DNA from: Pseudomonas fluorescens
GTDB lineage: Bacteria; Pseudomonadota; Gammaproteobacteria; Pseudomonadales; Pseudomonadaceae
Reading direction: 5' to 3'
Length of the DNA: 64,000 nucleotides
NCBI RefSeq assembly: GCF_902497895.1
Contig: NZ_CABVHQ010000019.1
Location: 1-64,000, forward strand
The translations under genes and the position numbers were made by a program. Under the pieces are notes generated by a model that was given only the letters and a program-made list of their open reading frames with translations, was not told the origin of the DNA and did not search any database. Shown piece by piece: positions 43,643-51,696 of this stretch. Positions within the stretch are counted from its first letter, which is position 1. The number at the start of each line of letters is the position of its first letter.

Positions 43643-44270
43643 GTTGCTCCGCATCGCTCAAAGGTTGGCTGCCGGTGGTGTCCTGCATGCGCAGCAGGGT
43701 GCTGTCGCCCTGGGTTTCCAGCAACTCGATGCGTTGCACCAGCTCGCCGCCGTCGATGTTGATTTGGGTGAAGACTTGCTTGAGCAGCATGGAGCGCGGC
43801 GTCAGGGTCAGCTTCCACTGTTGGGCATCGCCCTCCAGATGCAGATCGAAGTCCCGTTGCAGACCGCTGCTATCACCTTGCAGTACAGCGAGGAACAAAC
43901 GGTTCTGCTCGGCGCCGGCGCTCTTGTTCGGGAGCATTTGCCAGCCGTTGCCCTCACGTCGGGCAATGCCCTCGGCGCTGATGCGGTAGTCCTGTGGCAG
44001 CGGGGTTTTCAGCAGCCAGAGCAGCCCGTGGTTTTTCGCCAGGACGAAGGTACCTTTGCTGGTCAGCGGCTGTGGCAGGGCGCGCAGGTGTTTTTCCTGG
44101 ATGAAACTGCCATGGATCACCTCTGGTTTGGCGAGTTGATCACTGAGCTGTTGCAGGTCGAAGGCGTTGGCCAGCGATGACAGACCGAGCAGCAGAATCA
44201 AACTCAGAGTTTTTCCGTAGCAGCTGGCGAAGCCTGCGTTCGGCCGCGAAGCGGTCGCAATTCGGCGCAT
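43626..44270 (-). CDS. apeL: LolA-like outer-membrane carrier protein
   Basis: Periplasmic LolA-fold protein (LSDQLAKPEVIHGSFIQEKHL, GTFVLAKNHGLLWLLKTPLP) that likely shuttles the APE lipid across the periplasm after the MMPL exporter. From ATG 44270 it has 214 residues with a signal peptide ending LANA. Oddly, residues about 4-18 are encoded by the inner half of a REPIN (44216-44348). The frame stays open through the whole REPIN up to ATG 44375, which overlaps the thioesterase stop as ATGA. The ancestral start was therefore probably 44375. AGGAAA sits before ATG 44270. Start uncertain. Confidence 0.85.
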   Translation of the reverse strand: MRRIATASRPNAGFASCYGKTLSLILLLGLSSLANAFDLQQLSDQLAKPEVIHGSFIQEKHLRALPQPLTSKGTFVLAKNHGLLWLLKTPLPQDYRISAEGIARREGNGWQMLPNKSAGAEQNRLFLAVLQGDSSGLQRDFDLHLEGDAQQWKLTLTPRSMLLKQVFTQINIDGGELVQRIELLETQGDSTLLRMQDTTGSQPLSDAEQHDFAE

Positions 44271-44348
44271 CGGATTTTCCTGAAAGACCGCGGACTCGGA
44301 TTTTACGACCGCTTCGCGGCCGGACGCAGCCTGGCGGCAGCTGCTACG
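44216..44348. repeat. REPIN, CGTAGCAGCTG class, inside the 5' end of apeL
   Basis: Inverted units CGTAGCAGCTGGCGAAGCCT...CGCGAAGCGGTCG and CGACCGCTTCGCGG...CAGCTGCTACG. It is a variant of the GTAGGAGCTGCCGCAGGC family. It lies within the open reading frame leading into apeL rather than in an intergenic gap. Confidence 0.88.
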
Positions 44349-44371
44349 AGGGGGGGTGTGCCAGAAAAATC

Positions 44372-44797
44372 TCATGGCAACACCTTCTCGACGGCGTCGA
44401 TAAACACCTTGGGCGATGCCAGTTGCATTTCGCGGCTGGCCAGATCCACCGCGACCTGCACGGAGCTGGCGCGGGTCAGGCGTTCGGCGCTTTCCAGGTC
44501 ACTGATCAGATAGCTGATCTTCAAGCGGTTTTCCCACTCCACCAGGCTTGCGCGGACGTTGAGCTTCTGGCCAAAGGTAGCCCCGCGAACGTAGCGCAGT
44601 TGCAGGTCAATCACTGGCCAGGCGTAACCGGAATCTTTCATCTGCGTGTAGTTGTGGCCGATCTTGTCCAGCAAGGCGCAGCGAGCGACTTCCAGGTATT
44701 TGACGTAATGGCCGTGCCAGACCACGTCCATCGTGTCGATGTCGAAGAACGGCACGAGGATTTCCGTATCGGCGTGAATCACTCCCTTGCTACGCAT
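44372..44797 (-). CDS. apeK: Acyl-ACP/CoA thioesterase, 4-hydroxybenzoyl-CoA thioesterase type
   Basis: Hotdog thioesterase of 141 residues. FFDIDTMDVVWHGHYVKYLEVARCALLDKIG holds the family Asp and the conserved Tyr-Leu-Glu region. It may release or proofread acyl chains. The start at 44797 (MRSKGVIHADTEI) overlaps the ammonia-lyase stop by eight bases. Confidence 0.9.
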   Translation of the reverse strand: MRSKGVIHADTEILVPFFDIDTMDVVWHGHYVKYLEVARCALLDKIGHNYTQMKDSGYAWPVIDLQLRYVRGATFGQKLNVRASLVEWENRLKISYLISDLESAERLTRASSVQVAVDLASREMQLASPKVFIDAVEKVLP

Positions 44798-46334
44798 GCA
44801 GCCTCCAGTGTTGCTCGGCGATACGCTGCAGGCACAGGCGCAGCTCGGCTTCCAGCGCACGGTCTTCGATAACCGGCGGGAAGTCCTTGGCCAACTCGGC
44901 GTGCATCTCGGCCAGGGCCGGCGGCAATGGCCGCGCGTCTTCGGCCTGGCTGCGCAGCCAGACGCCTTGGTTGGCCGCCAGCAAGGTGGCGGCGGCGACC
45001 TGCTCGGTCAGCTCCAGTACGCGGATCGCATCCCGGGCGGCGATGGTGCCCATGCTGACCTTGTCCTGGTTATGGCATTCGGTGGAGCGCGAGAAGACGC
45101 TGGCCGGCATGGTGTTTTTCAGGGCTTCGGCGGTCCAGGCGCTGGCGCCGATCTGCACTGCTTTGAAGCCGTGGTTGAGCATCGCCCGCTCGGCGCTGGC
45201 GCCGGACAGGTTGCTCGGCAGGCCATGGTTGTAGCGCACGTCCACCAGCAGCGCGAGCTGCCGATCGAGCAGGTCGGCGACGTTGGCTACCAGGGTTTTC
45301 AGGCTGTCCATGGCGAACGCGATATGCCCACCGTAGAAATGCCCACCGTGCAGCACACGTTCGGCTTCGGCGTCGATGATCGGGTTGTCATTGGCGCTGT
45401 TGAGCTCGATTTCAATGAACGAACGCAACCAGTTCAGACTGTCGGCCAGCACACCGAGCACGTGGGGCGCGCAGCGTAGCGAGTAGCGGTCCTGCAGGCG
45501 ATGCAGTGGCGCGGTCGGCGCGTCGATCGCCAGATCCTTGCGCAGCCATGCGGCGACCTGCATTTGACCCGGATGCGGCTTGGTGGCGAACAGACGCTCG
45601 TCGAAGTGCTCGGGGTTGCCTTGCAGCGCAACCACGTTCAGCGCGGTGATGCGCGTGGCCAGTTGCAGCAGGTAATCGGCGCGGGCGAAGGCCAGGCAGG
45701 CAATACCGGTCATGACGGCGGTGCCGTTCATCAGCGCCAGGGCTTCTTTGGGGCGTAGTATCAGCGGGGTCCAGCCGAGTTCCTGGTGCACATCGGCGGC
45801 TTGTCGACGTTCACCGCGGAACATCACTTCACGCTCGCCGGACAAGGTCGCGGCCACGTAAGACAGCGGCGTCAGATCACCGCTGGCGCCCACCGAACCC
45901 TCTTCGGGAATCAGCGGCAGAATGTCCAGGTCGATAAAGGCTTGCAGACGCTCCAGCAGCTCAACGCGAACCCCGGACACGCCCTGGCATAGCGACTGCA
46001 AACGCGCCGCCAGCACAGCACGGGTGGCCTGGGCATCGAGCATTTTGCCCAGACCGCAGCCGTGAAAAGTGTACAGATGACGGGGCAGGGCCTCGACGTG
46101 GTGCAGCGGCACCGCGACTACGCAGGAATCGCCGTAGCCGGTGGTGACGCCATAGATCACGCCTTCCTTGTCGAGCAAGGAATCAAGAAACTGCGCGCCT
46201 TTGGCGATGCGCTGGCGGAACTCAGGGTCGCTTTGCAGTTGTGTCGGCACCTGACGGTTGGCCAGGGCCAGCACGTCTTCAATGCTCAATGGGAGTTCGC
46301 CGAAGATTACCGGCTCAAGCGGATGCGTGGTCAT
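44790..46334 (-). CDS. Aromatic amino acid ammonia-lyase (HAL/TAL/PAL family)
   Basis: Non-oxidative deaminase with a self-made MIO cofactor. 514 residues from ATG 46334. The MIO tripeptide Ala-Ser-Gly is at 150-152 in GSVGASGDLTPLSY; the catalytic Tyr is in YGVTTGYG (Y61). The selectivity-loop pair is Phe90-His91 (LYTFHGCGLG), unlike the Ser-His of standard histidine lyases. That argues for an aromatic substrate, probably tyrosine to 4-coumarate, but this is inference. Its position in the APE operon suggests it provides the starter acid for the ligase. The start lies 20 bases inside the acyltransferase gene. Confidence 0.88.
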   Translation of the reverse strand: MTTHPLEPVIFGELPLSIEDVLALANRQVPTQLQSDPEFRQRIAKGAQFLDSLLDKEGVIYGVTTGYGDSCVVAVPLHHVEALPRHLYTFHGCGLGKMLDAQATRAVLAARLQSLCQGVSGVRVELLERLQAFIDLDILPLIPEEGSVGASGDLTPLSYVAATLSGEREVMFRGERRQAADVHQELGWTPLILRPKEALALMNGTAVMTGIACLAFARADYLLQLATRITALNVVALQGNPEHFDERLFATKPHPGQMQVAAWLRKDLAIDAPTAPLHRLQDRYSLRCAPHVLGVLADSLNWLRSFIEIELNSANDNPIIDAEAERVLHGGHFYGGHIAFAMDSLKTLVANVADLLDRQLALLVDVRYNHGLPSNLSGASAERAMLNHGFKAVQIGASAWTAEALKNTMPASVFSRSTECHNQDKVSMGTIAARDAIRVLELTEQVAAATLLAANQGVWLRSQAEDARPLPPALAEMHAELAKDFPPVIEDRALEAELRLCLQRIAEQHWRLHA

Positions 46335-47259
46335 CGGTCTTCCAGTAGGGGTAAAAGTTGAACCATTGTTGGGGCGCTTCGAGACAATATTTCCCCAGAC
46401 GTTCGGCGTAGCGTGCAGTCCACTGAGCGATAACTTGCTCGCGGTCGCTGCGTTTCCAGAGTATGGCGTCGGCGAAAGGCTCGAGAGTGACCCGATAGCG
46501 CCCATTGTGCTTCAGACAAAACAACAGGTTGACCGGGCACTTCAGCAGCCCGGCCAGTAGCCAGGGGCCTTGCGCAAAGGCAGCCGGATGCCCGAGAAAA
46601 TCGACTTGCACAGTGCGTCCGCCGTGCAGCGGCACGCGGTCGCCGGCAATCGCCAGCCACTCACCGCGATCCAGCCGCTGGTTGAGTTGCAGCATGATCA
46701 CCGGGTCCAGTTCGCTGACCTGAATCAGTCGCAGGTGGGTCGCCCCGGCTTCGCCGAGCAGGCGGTTGAAGCGTTCGGCGTGCTTGGTGTGCACCAGCAC
46801 GTTCATCGTCACCTTTTCGCCCAGTTCGGCCAGGGCACGACAGACCTCCAGGTTGCCCAGATGCGCGCCCACCAGCATTTGTCCGCGCTCGCCGCGCAAC
46901 CGTTGGCGCAGCAGCGCCGGGTCGACGATTTCGATGTGCTCGATGCCCAGCTTGCCGTTCCAGACGTCGAGCTTGTCGAGCATGGAGTCGGCAAATGCCA
47001 TGAACTGGCCGAACACCCGTCGCTGGGTGGGGCGCAGCTCCGTGCGCCCGCTCCAGTCGGCGAGGTATTGCTGGTATTGCCAGGCGCTCTGCCGCGCGCT
47101 GCGACCGAACAGGTAAAAGTACAGGACGATAGCGTGCAGCACCGGGCTCAACACTCTACGCCCGAGCATTTTGACGCCGAACGCCATGAGTTTCATCAGC
47201 CAGAAACTGCCGCGTTCCTTGTGCTCGGCCCAGTGCTCCTTGTCAGTGTTGATGCTCAT
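46315..47259 (-). CDS. LpxL/HtrB-like acyltransferase
   Basis: 314-residue membrane-associated acyltransferase of the lipid A lauroyltransferase fold (COG4261-like). Amphipathic/membrane N-terminus (about 25-50), catalytic region MLVGAHLGNLEVCRAL in place of the HxxxxE/D box, AGDRVPLHGGRTVQVDFLG and PVNLLFCLKHNGRYRV. It probably attaches the polyene or a fatty acid to the lipid anchor. From memory of the E. coli and Vibrio clusters, this domain is fused to the glycosyltransferase there (ApeJ); here the two are separate genes with an ATGA overlap. Confidence 0.85.
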   Translation of the reverse strand: MSINTDKEHWAEHKERGSFWLMKLMAFGVKMLGRRVLSPVLHAIVLYFYLFGRSARQSAWQYQQYLADWSGRTELRPTQRRVFGQFMAFADSMLDKLDVWNGKLGIEHIEIVDPALLRQRLRGERGQMLVGAHLGNLEVCRALAELGEKVTMNVLVHTKHAERFNRLLGEAGATHLRLIQVSELDPVIMLQLNQRLDRGEWLAIAGDRVPLHGGRTVQVDFLGHPAAFAQGPWLLAGLLKCPVNLLFCLKHNGRYRVTLEPFADAILWKRSDREQVIAQWTARYAERLGKYCLEAPQQWFNFYPYWKTDDHASA

Positions 47260-47990
47260 GTCCGCCACCGGCGCCAAAGAATCATCGGCGCGCGCAGCAA
47301 CATGCCGAAGAACAGCCGGGTGTGCATGCTCGAAATCAGCACGTTGTCGTGGAACATTCGAAAGTGTGAGATACCATCCTGCGGGTAATGGACCTTGGTG
47401 TGCAGCCAGTGCATCGGCTGGTTGCGCCAGGCCAGGCGGACGATGATGTCCGAGTCGAAGTCCATGCGTTTGCCGATCTGCACCGAGTTGATGAGTGCCA
47501 GGGTTGGCGGCAATGGATAGACACGAAAGCCGCACATGGAGTCAATAATCTGCAGCGACAGGGTGTTGATCCAGACCAGGACGTGAGTCAGATAACGTGC
47601 ATATAAACGGCCTTTCGGTACGCTGGCGTCATATTTCGGGTGTCCGCAGATCAGCGCTTGCGGATGAATGCGTGAAGTTTCGATGAAGGTCTTGATGTCG
47701 CTCAGGTCATGCTGACCATCGGCGTCCACTTGCAGGGCATGACTGAAGCCCAGGCGCGCCGCTTCGCGAAAACCGTCCATGACCGCCGCGCCTTTGCCTT
47801 GGTTGACCGCGTGCTTGACCAGGTAGATGTGTTCAGCCTCGGCCAACTGCTCAAGCACGGCTGCACAGGACGGGCTACTGGCGTCGTCCACCAGGATGCA
47901 GGGCAGACCGTTGGCGCGCACTGCCTCGACCACGGCCGGGATGGTGGTTTCGTGGTTGTAGACCGGGATGATGGCGCAGGGGTTATGCAT
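47256..47990 (-). CDS. Family 2 glycosyltransferase (dolichyl-phosphate mannosyltransferase-like)
   Basis: 244 residues, GT-A fold: CAIIPVYNHETTI, ILVDDASSPS, NQGKGAAVMDGF and the metal-binding QVDADGQHD. There is no long C-terminal membrane region. It probably adds a sugar in building the lipid anchor of the pigment. The ATG at 47990 has GGAGG at ideal spacing. Upstream lies a REPIN that separates it from the ligase gene, so it may depend on its own ribosome site rather than coupling. Confidence 0.88.
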   Translation of the reverse strand: MHNPCAIIPVYNHETTIPAVVEAVRANGLPCILVDDASSPSCAAVLEQLAEAEHIYLVKHAVNQGKGAAVMDGFREAARLGFSHALQVDADGQHDLSDIKTFIETSRIHPQALICGHPKYDASVPKGRLYARYLTHVLVWINTLSLQIIDSMCGFRVYPLPPTLALINSVQIGKRMDFDSDIIVRLAWRNQPMHWLHTKVHYPQDGISHFRMFHDNVLISSMHTRLFFGMLLRAPMILWRRWRT

Positions 47991-48015
47991 GATCAGCGAC
48001 CTCCGCATCCCTATT

Positions 48016-48145
48016 GTGGCGAGGGAGCTTGCTCCCGCTCGAGCGCGCAGCGGTCGCAATGCAGCTAACGGGTTGTGCCAGAAAAATCGCAATTGCAGGT
48101 TTTGGGGCTGCTTCGCAGCCCAGCGGGAGCAAGCTCCCTCGCCAC
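48016..48145. repeat. REPIN, GTGGCGAGGGAGCTTGCTCCCGC class, within the APE operon
   Basis: Left unit GTGGCGAGGGAGCTTGCTCC and right unit GGAGCAAGCTCCCTCGCCAC form a perfect inverted pair, with inner arms around GCGCGCAGCGG and GGGCTGCTTCGCAGCCC. It lies between the ligase-dehydratase stop (48149) and the glycosyltransferase start (47990). Confidence 0.93.
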
Positions 48146-48148
48146 AGA

Positions 48149-49828
48149 TTAAACATGCACCGCCTCCAGCACTATCCGCCCGCTGGAGCAAGTCGCGGTG
48201 TCGTTGCGATAGGTGAAGTACAGTTTGCCGCGCTCCGGATCGAAGCGCAGATGCAGCTGGACGTGATCGCCGGGGCGCACCAGTTGCTGGAACTTCAACA
48301 CCTCCATCCCGACGAACTTGCCAGGCAAATCGAGCAACTGCCGACCCAGGCTCAACGCCCAATCGACTTGCACCACGCCAGGCAATACCGGGGTTTTCGG
48401 GAAGTGGCCACTGAAGCAGGCCAGGTCCGGTGGTACCGCCAGTTGCAGGCTCCACTCGCCATTGGCTTCGAGCTGTTCTAGCACTTGTGGCGCTTGCGGA
48501 CGCGGAGCCAGCAGCAGGGCTTCGACCTCGGCTTGCGGCAGCTTGCCTTGGGCGTTCAACGGCATTTGGGGCAGCAAGCGCCAGCGCCGCGGCAACGCCA
48601 ATGTCTCGCAATGCTGGCTGAGGTGTTGGCGCAGTTCCTCGGTCAGGGCGCGTCGACCTTGGTTGCGCAAGGCATGCAGGCCCTGTTCGCTCAACACCAG
48701 CAAGGCACCCAGGGACGCACGGTTTTCCTGGACCACGCCCAGGCGCGCTTCGGCGACCCAGTTGTGGTTGACCAGTGCCTGTTCGAGCATTGGCAACGAG
48801 ATACGTTTCTCTTCCAGTTTGACGATCCGGTCCAACCGTCCCAGCAGCTCGAAGCGCCCGTCAGCGGTTATTCGTGCGGCATCGGCAGTCTGTTCGACGT
48901 GACCGGCTGGCAAGTACGGCGAAGCAATGCGCAGCGCGCCGTCACTGTCCTGGCTCAATTGTACATCAGCGAACGGCTGCCACAGGCTGTCGCCCTGGCG
49001 CCAGGCGATGCCGCCGGTTTCCGAGCTGCCGAGAATTTCCGTGGGCCATTGCTGCAAGCGTTGCCGCAAGCTCTTCGCGGCCTCGGCAGGCAAGGCGCCG
49101 CCGGAAGAAAACACCCGTCGCACCGCACTCAGTGCCGGCCAGTCGAGGTTGTCGCCCATGCGCTTGAGCAACGCCGGGCTGGCGACCCAGGCAAAGGCCG
49201 GGTGTTCACGGCTGGCGCGCTGCAAGTCTTCGGGGAATGGCAGTTGTTTGCGCACGAACGGGCGCCCCGCACACAGCGGCCAGAGTACGCGGAACAGCAA
49301 ACCATAGATGTGCTGGGTGGCGACGCTGCCGATGATGCAGGCCTCGCCCAGATCCGCACCCCAGAGCTGCTCCAGGGCTTCAACTTCGTTGGCCAGTTGC
49401 CGCAGGCTTTTTTCGATGCGCTTGGGTTCGCCGCTGGAGCCGGAGGTGCACAGGCTCAGGTGGCAGTGGTCCAGATCCAGTTCGGCTGGAGGCAGCGGGG
49501 CTTGAAACAGATCGCTGAGCGCGGCGTCGCCCGCCTGATCGGTCAGCCACAGGTCCACCTCGTTCGACCAGCGTTGCCGGGTCTGGGCTTGCAGGTCGGC
49601 GGGCAACAACACGCTGACGCCGGCGCGCCAGGCACCGAGCAGGGCGATTGCCAGGTCAGCGGCGTCGTCCAGGTACACGGCAATGCGTTGTACACCCCGG
49701 GCCTGCAGGCCGGCAGCGAGACTTGACGCCTGGGTGCATAGCTCAACGTGGTTCAGTGCCGGGTCAGCCGTCACGGCGCGCCCTGGCTGAGCCTTGAGCA
49801 ACAGGTGCTCAAGTTTTATCCAATTCAT
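48149..49828 (-). CDS. apeH: Aryl polyene adenylating ligase fused to a hotdog dehydratase (ApeH-ApeI)
   Basis: 559-residue two-domain protein. The N-terminal ANL-family domain (about residues 1-440) has the AMP-loop [11 protein letters not shown] (about 127-137), a [10 protein letters not shown] motif and the C-terminal GKLPQ lysine. It should activate the aryl starter acid and load it on an ACP. The last roughly 100 residues (about 455-559) are an ApeI-type 3-hydroxyacyl-ACP dehydratase: [19 protein letters not shown] has the catalytic His, with Asp where FabZ has Glu. In described clusters ApeH and ApeI are separate. No frameshift or stop is seen at the junction. Start by ATGA overlap with apeG. 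Confidence 0.88.
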   Translation of the reverse strand: MNWIKLEHLLLKAQPGRAVTADPALNHVELCTQASSLAAGLQARGVQRIAVYLDDAADLAIALLGAWRAGVSVLLPADLQAQTRQRWSNEVDLWLTDQAGDAALSDLFQAPLPPAELDLDHCHLSLCTSGSSGEPKRIEKSLRQLANEVEALEQLWGADLGEACIIGSVATQHIYGLLFRVLWPLCAGRPFVRKQLPFPEDLQRASREHPAFAWVASPALLKRMGDNLDWPALSAVRRVFSSGGALPAEAAKSLRQRLQQWPTEILGSSETGGIAWRQGDSLWQPFADVQLSQDSDGALRIASPYLPAGHVEQTADAARITADGRFELLGRLDRIVKLEEKRISLPMLEQALVNHNWVAEARLGVVQENRASLGALLVLSEQGLHALRNQGRRALTEELRQHLSQHCETLALPRRWRLLPQMPLNAQGKLPQAEVEALLLAPRPQAPQVLEQLEANGEWSLQLAVPPDLACFSGHFPKTPVLPGVVQVDWALSLGRQLLDLPGKFVGMEVLKFQQLVRPGDHVQLHLRFDPERGKLYFTYRNDTATCSSGRIVLEAVHV

Positions 49829-50370
49829 GCGCGGCCTCGTACGCGTTGTCGCAATAACCATTCAATGGCAAACAGCAAACCGATCAACCCGTAGGAGATC
49901 AGGCCGGTGTACAACGCCCACCAACTCAGCGGCGCCCAGAGGGTCAGGGCGGCTGCGAGCAAACCGTTACAGAGAAAAAACACACTCCAGGCAATCGTTA
50001 CCTGGCGGGTATAGCGAATCGCCCTTTCCGGTAGTTCCGGCTCGCTCAAGCGCGCCAGACGTTCAATCATCGGCGGTCCGTATTTCAGGCTCAGGCCAAA
50101 CAGCGCCAGCATGAAACTGCTGATCAGCACCGGGTACCAGCGCAACAACAGCGGGCTATCGAACAGCGCCAGCAGCAGGCAAAAAGCAATCGCAGCGATT
50201 GCCATCCACAGGCTGCCGGGACGCCGCGCGCTGGTCAGCGCACGCGCCAGCCACAGGCTGCCCAGCAGCAGGCCGAACTGCCACGGGGCGAAATGCTCCA
50301 TGCCGTAATACACCGCAAAGGGGTACAGCAGGCCCGCCAGCAGCAGACCAAGGCCAATCAGACGGCTCAT
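49825..50370 (-). CDS. apeG: COG4648-type membrane protein of the aryl polyene operon
   Basis: 181 residues with five to six predicted membrane helices and a cytoplasmic loop (GPPMIERLARLSEPELPERAIR, residues about 95-120). A regular but uncharacterised component of APE clusters. Coupled by four-base overlaps to the second ACP gene and to the ligase gene. Confidence 0.82.
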   Translation of the reverse strand: MSRLIGLGLLLAGLLYPFAVYYGMEHFAPWQFGLLLGSLWLARALTSARRPGSLWMAIAAIAFCLLLALFDSPLLLRWYPVLISSFMLALFGLSLKYGPPMIERLARLSEPELPERAIRYTRQVTIAWSVFFLCNGLLAAALTLWAPLSWWALYTGLISYGLIGLLFAIEWLLRQRVRGRA

Positions 50371-50621
50371 GCGGCCGGTTGAACCAGACGGTAGACCGCC
50401 TCGACCACATCGCTGACGGTGCGCACCGCCTTGAACTCTTCGGCGGCGATTTTTTTGCCGGTCTGGCGCTTGATATGGTCAATCAGGTCAACCGCGTCGA
50501 TGCTGTCGATTTCCAGGTCCTGATACAGGTTGGACTCAAGGGTGACGCGTTCGGGTTCCAGCTCGAAGAGTTCGACCAGGGCATCGCGCAGGGTGTTGAA
50601 AATGTCGTCACGAGTTTGCAT
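50367..50621 (-). CDS. apeF: Acyl carrier protein 2 of the aryl polyene operon
   Basis: 84 residues, four-helix ACP. The phosphopantetheine Ser is S40 in LEIDSIDAVDL. It would carry either the aryl starter or the growing chain. Nine bases separate it from the first ACP gene. Confidence 0.92.
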   Translation of the reverse strand: MQTRDDIFNTLRDALVELFELEPERVTLESNLYQDLEIDSIDAVDLIDHIKRQTGKKIAAEEFKAVRTVSDVVEAVYRLVQPAA

Positions 50622-50630
50622 GGTCCGGTC

Positions 50631-50906
50631 TCAAGCTGCCTGTTTTTTTGCAGTGACGAAAGCCGCAAGGCTGGCCACATTGGTGAAGTGATTGCGGGTG
50701 TCCTTGGCGTCGGCATCGATCTTGATACCGTACTTTTTCTGGATCGCCAGGCCGAGTTCGAGTGCGTCCACCGAGTCCAGGCCCAGGCCTTCACCGAAAA
50801 GTATCTGCTCGTCGCCGATGTCTTGTGCGCTGATGTCTTCGAGGCCCAGGGCGTCGATGATCAACAGTTTGATTTCATGCAGCAGGTCGTGTTGTAGATC
50901 GCTCAT
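50631..50906 (-). CDS. apeE: Acyl carrier protein 1 of the aryl polyene operon
   Basis: 91 residues from ATG 50906. The phosphopantetheine Ser is S45 in GLGLDSVDALEL. E. coli APE systems also use two ACPs, with one described as the main elongation carrier. Its start lies 32 bases inside the end of the acyltransferase gene. Confidence 0.92.
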   Translation of the reverse strand: MSDLQHDLLHEIKLLIIDALGLEDISAQDIGDEQILFGEGLGLDSVDALELGLAIQKKYGIKIDADAKDTRNHFTNVASLAAFVTAKKQAA

Positions 50907-51696
50907 CTTCGGCGAGCTCCTTGATAAAGTAGTGGTGCAGGTAATCGTTGAGCTTGCGCGAGGCCTGGGGAGGCGGGCCAAGCTCGACAAAGGCCTGTGG
51001 GTCTATATCGGCGCCGACACGCAAACTGAAGTGCGCGCGACGAGATGGGATGCGATACCAGGGTTGGGCTTTGGTCAGGGTGGTCGGACTGACCGTGATA
51101 ATCACCGGGGTCACGATTTTCGCACCACGCAGGGCGATTGCCGCAGCGCCCCGATGAAAGGCCGGCGGTTGGCCAGGCCGGGTGCGGGTGCCCTCGGGGA
51201 AGATAATCAGCGTCTGTCCATTTTGCAGAGCCTGCGCGGCGGCATCCAGCATGTCCATACTGCCATCATTGCTGATGTATTGGGTGGAACGCAGCGGCCC
51301 GCGAGTGAAGGGATTTTTCCAGAGACTCTGTTTGACCACGCAGTTGGCGTTGCGCACCAGGCCGATCAGGAACACCACATCGATCAGCGACGGGTGATTG
51401 GCGATGATCAGCTGTCCCGGACGACCGAGGTTTTCCGCGCCTTCGACCTTGTAGGTCAACACGCCTGTGCGAGCCATGAAGCGGATGAAAAACCAGAACA
51501 ATCGACCGATGGTGCGCCGCGCCCGTTGCCGATGCAGCTGGGCATCGCCCGGCAGGCAGCTGAGCAGCGGGAAGATCACCAGCCGCAGGCATAGTCCGCC
51601 CGCGCCGAATAGCGCAAAGCTTGCGGCGGTGGCCAGCAGGCGCCAGTAATAGGCGTCACGGCGCTTATCCTTCAAGGGTTGCGTTGCCAGGTCCAT
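50875..51696 (-). CDS. apeD: 1-acyl-glycerol-3-phosphate acyltransferase-like protein
   Basis: 273 residues; membrane helix near the N-terminus (about 20-45), then the PlsC motifs NHPSLID (HxxxxD) and FPEGTRTRPG. It probably transfers an acyl or aryl-polyenyl group during pigment lipid assembly. The start MDLATQPLKDKRR at 51696 lies 25 bases inside the preceding gene. Confidence 0.88.
   Translation of the reverse strand: MDLATQPLKDKRRDAYYWRLLATAASFALFGAGGLCLRLVIFPLLSCLPGDAQLHRQRARRTIGRLFWFFIRFMARTGVLTYKVEGAENLGRPGQLIIANHPSLIDVVFLIGLVRNANCVVKQSLWKNPFTRGPLRSTQYISNDGSMDMLDAAAQALQNGQTLIIFPEGTRTRPGQPPAFHRGAAAIALRGAKIVTPVIITVSPTTLTKAQPWYRIPSRRAHFSLRVGADIDPQAFVELGPPPQASRKLNDYLHHYFIKELAEDERSTTRPAA

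Noticed and set aside
42410..43762. Long plus-strand open frame opposite apeM
   Set aside because: Gln/Ala/Arg-rich shadow frame with no ribosome site or domain; the minus strand encodes a clear MMPL exporter.
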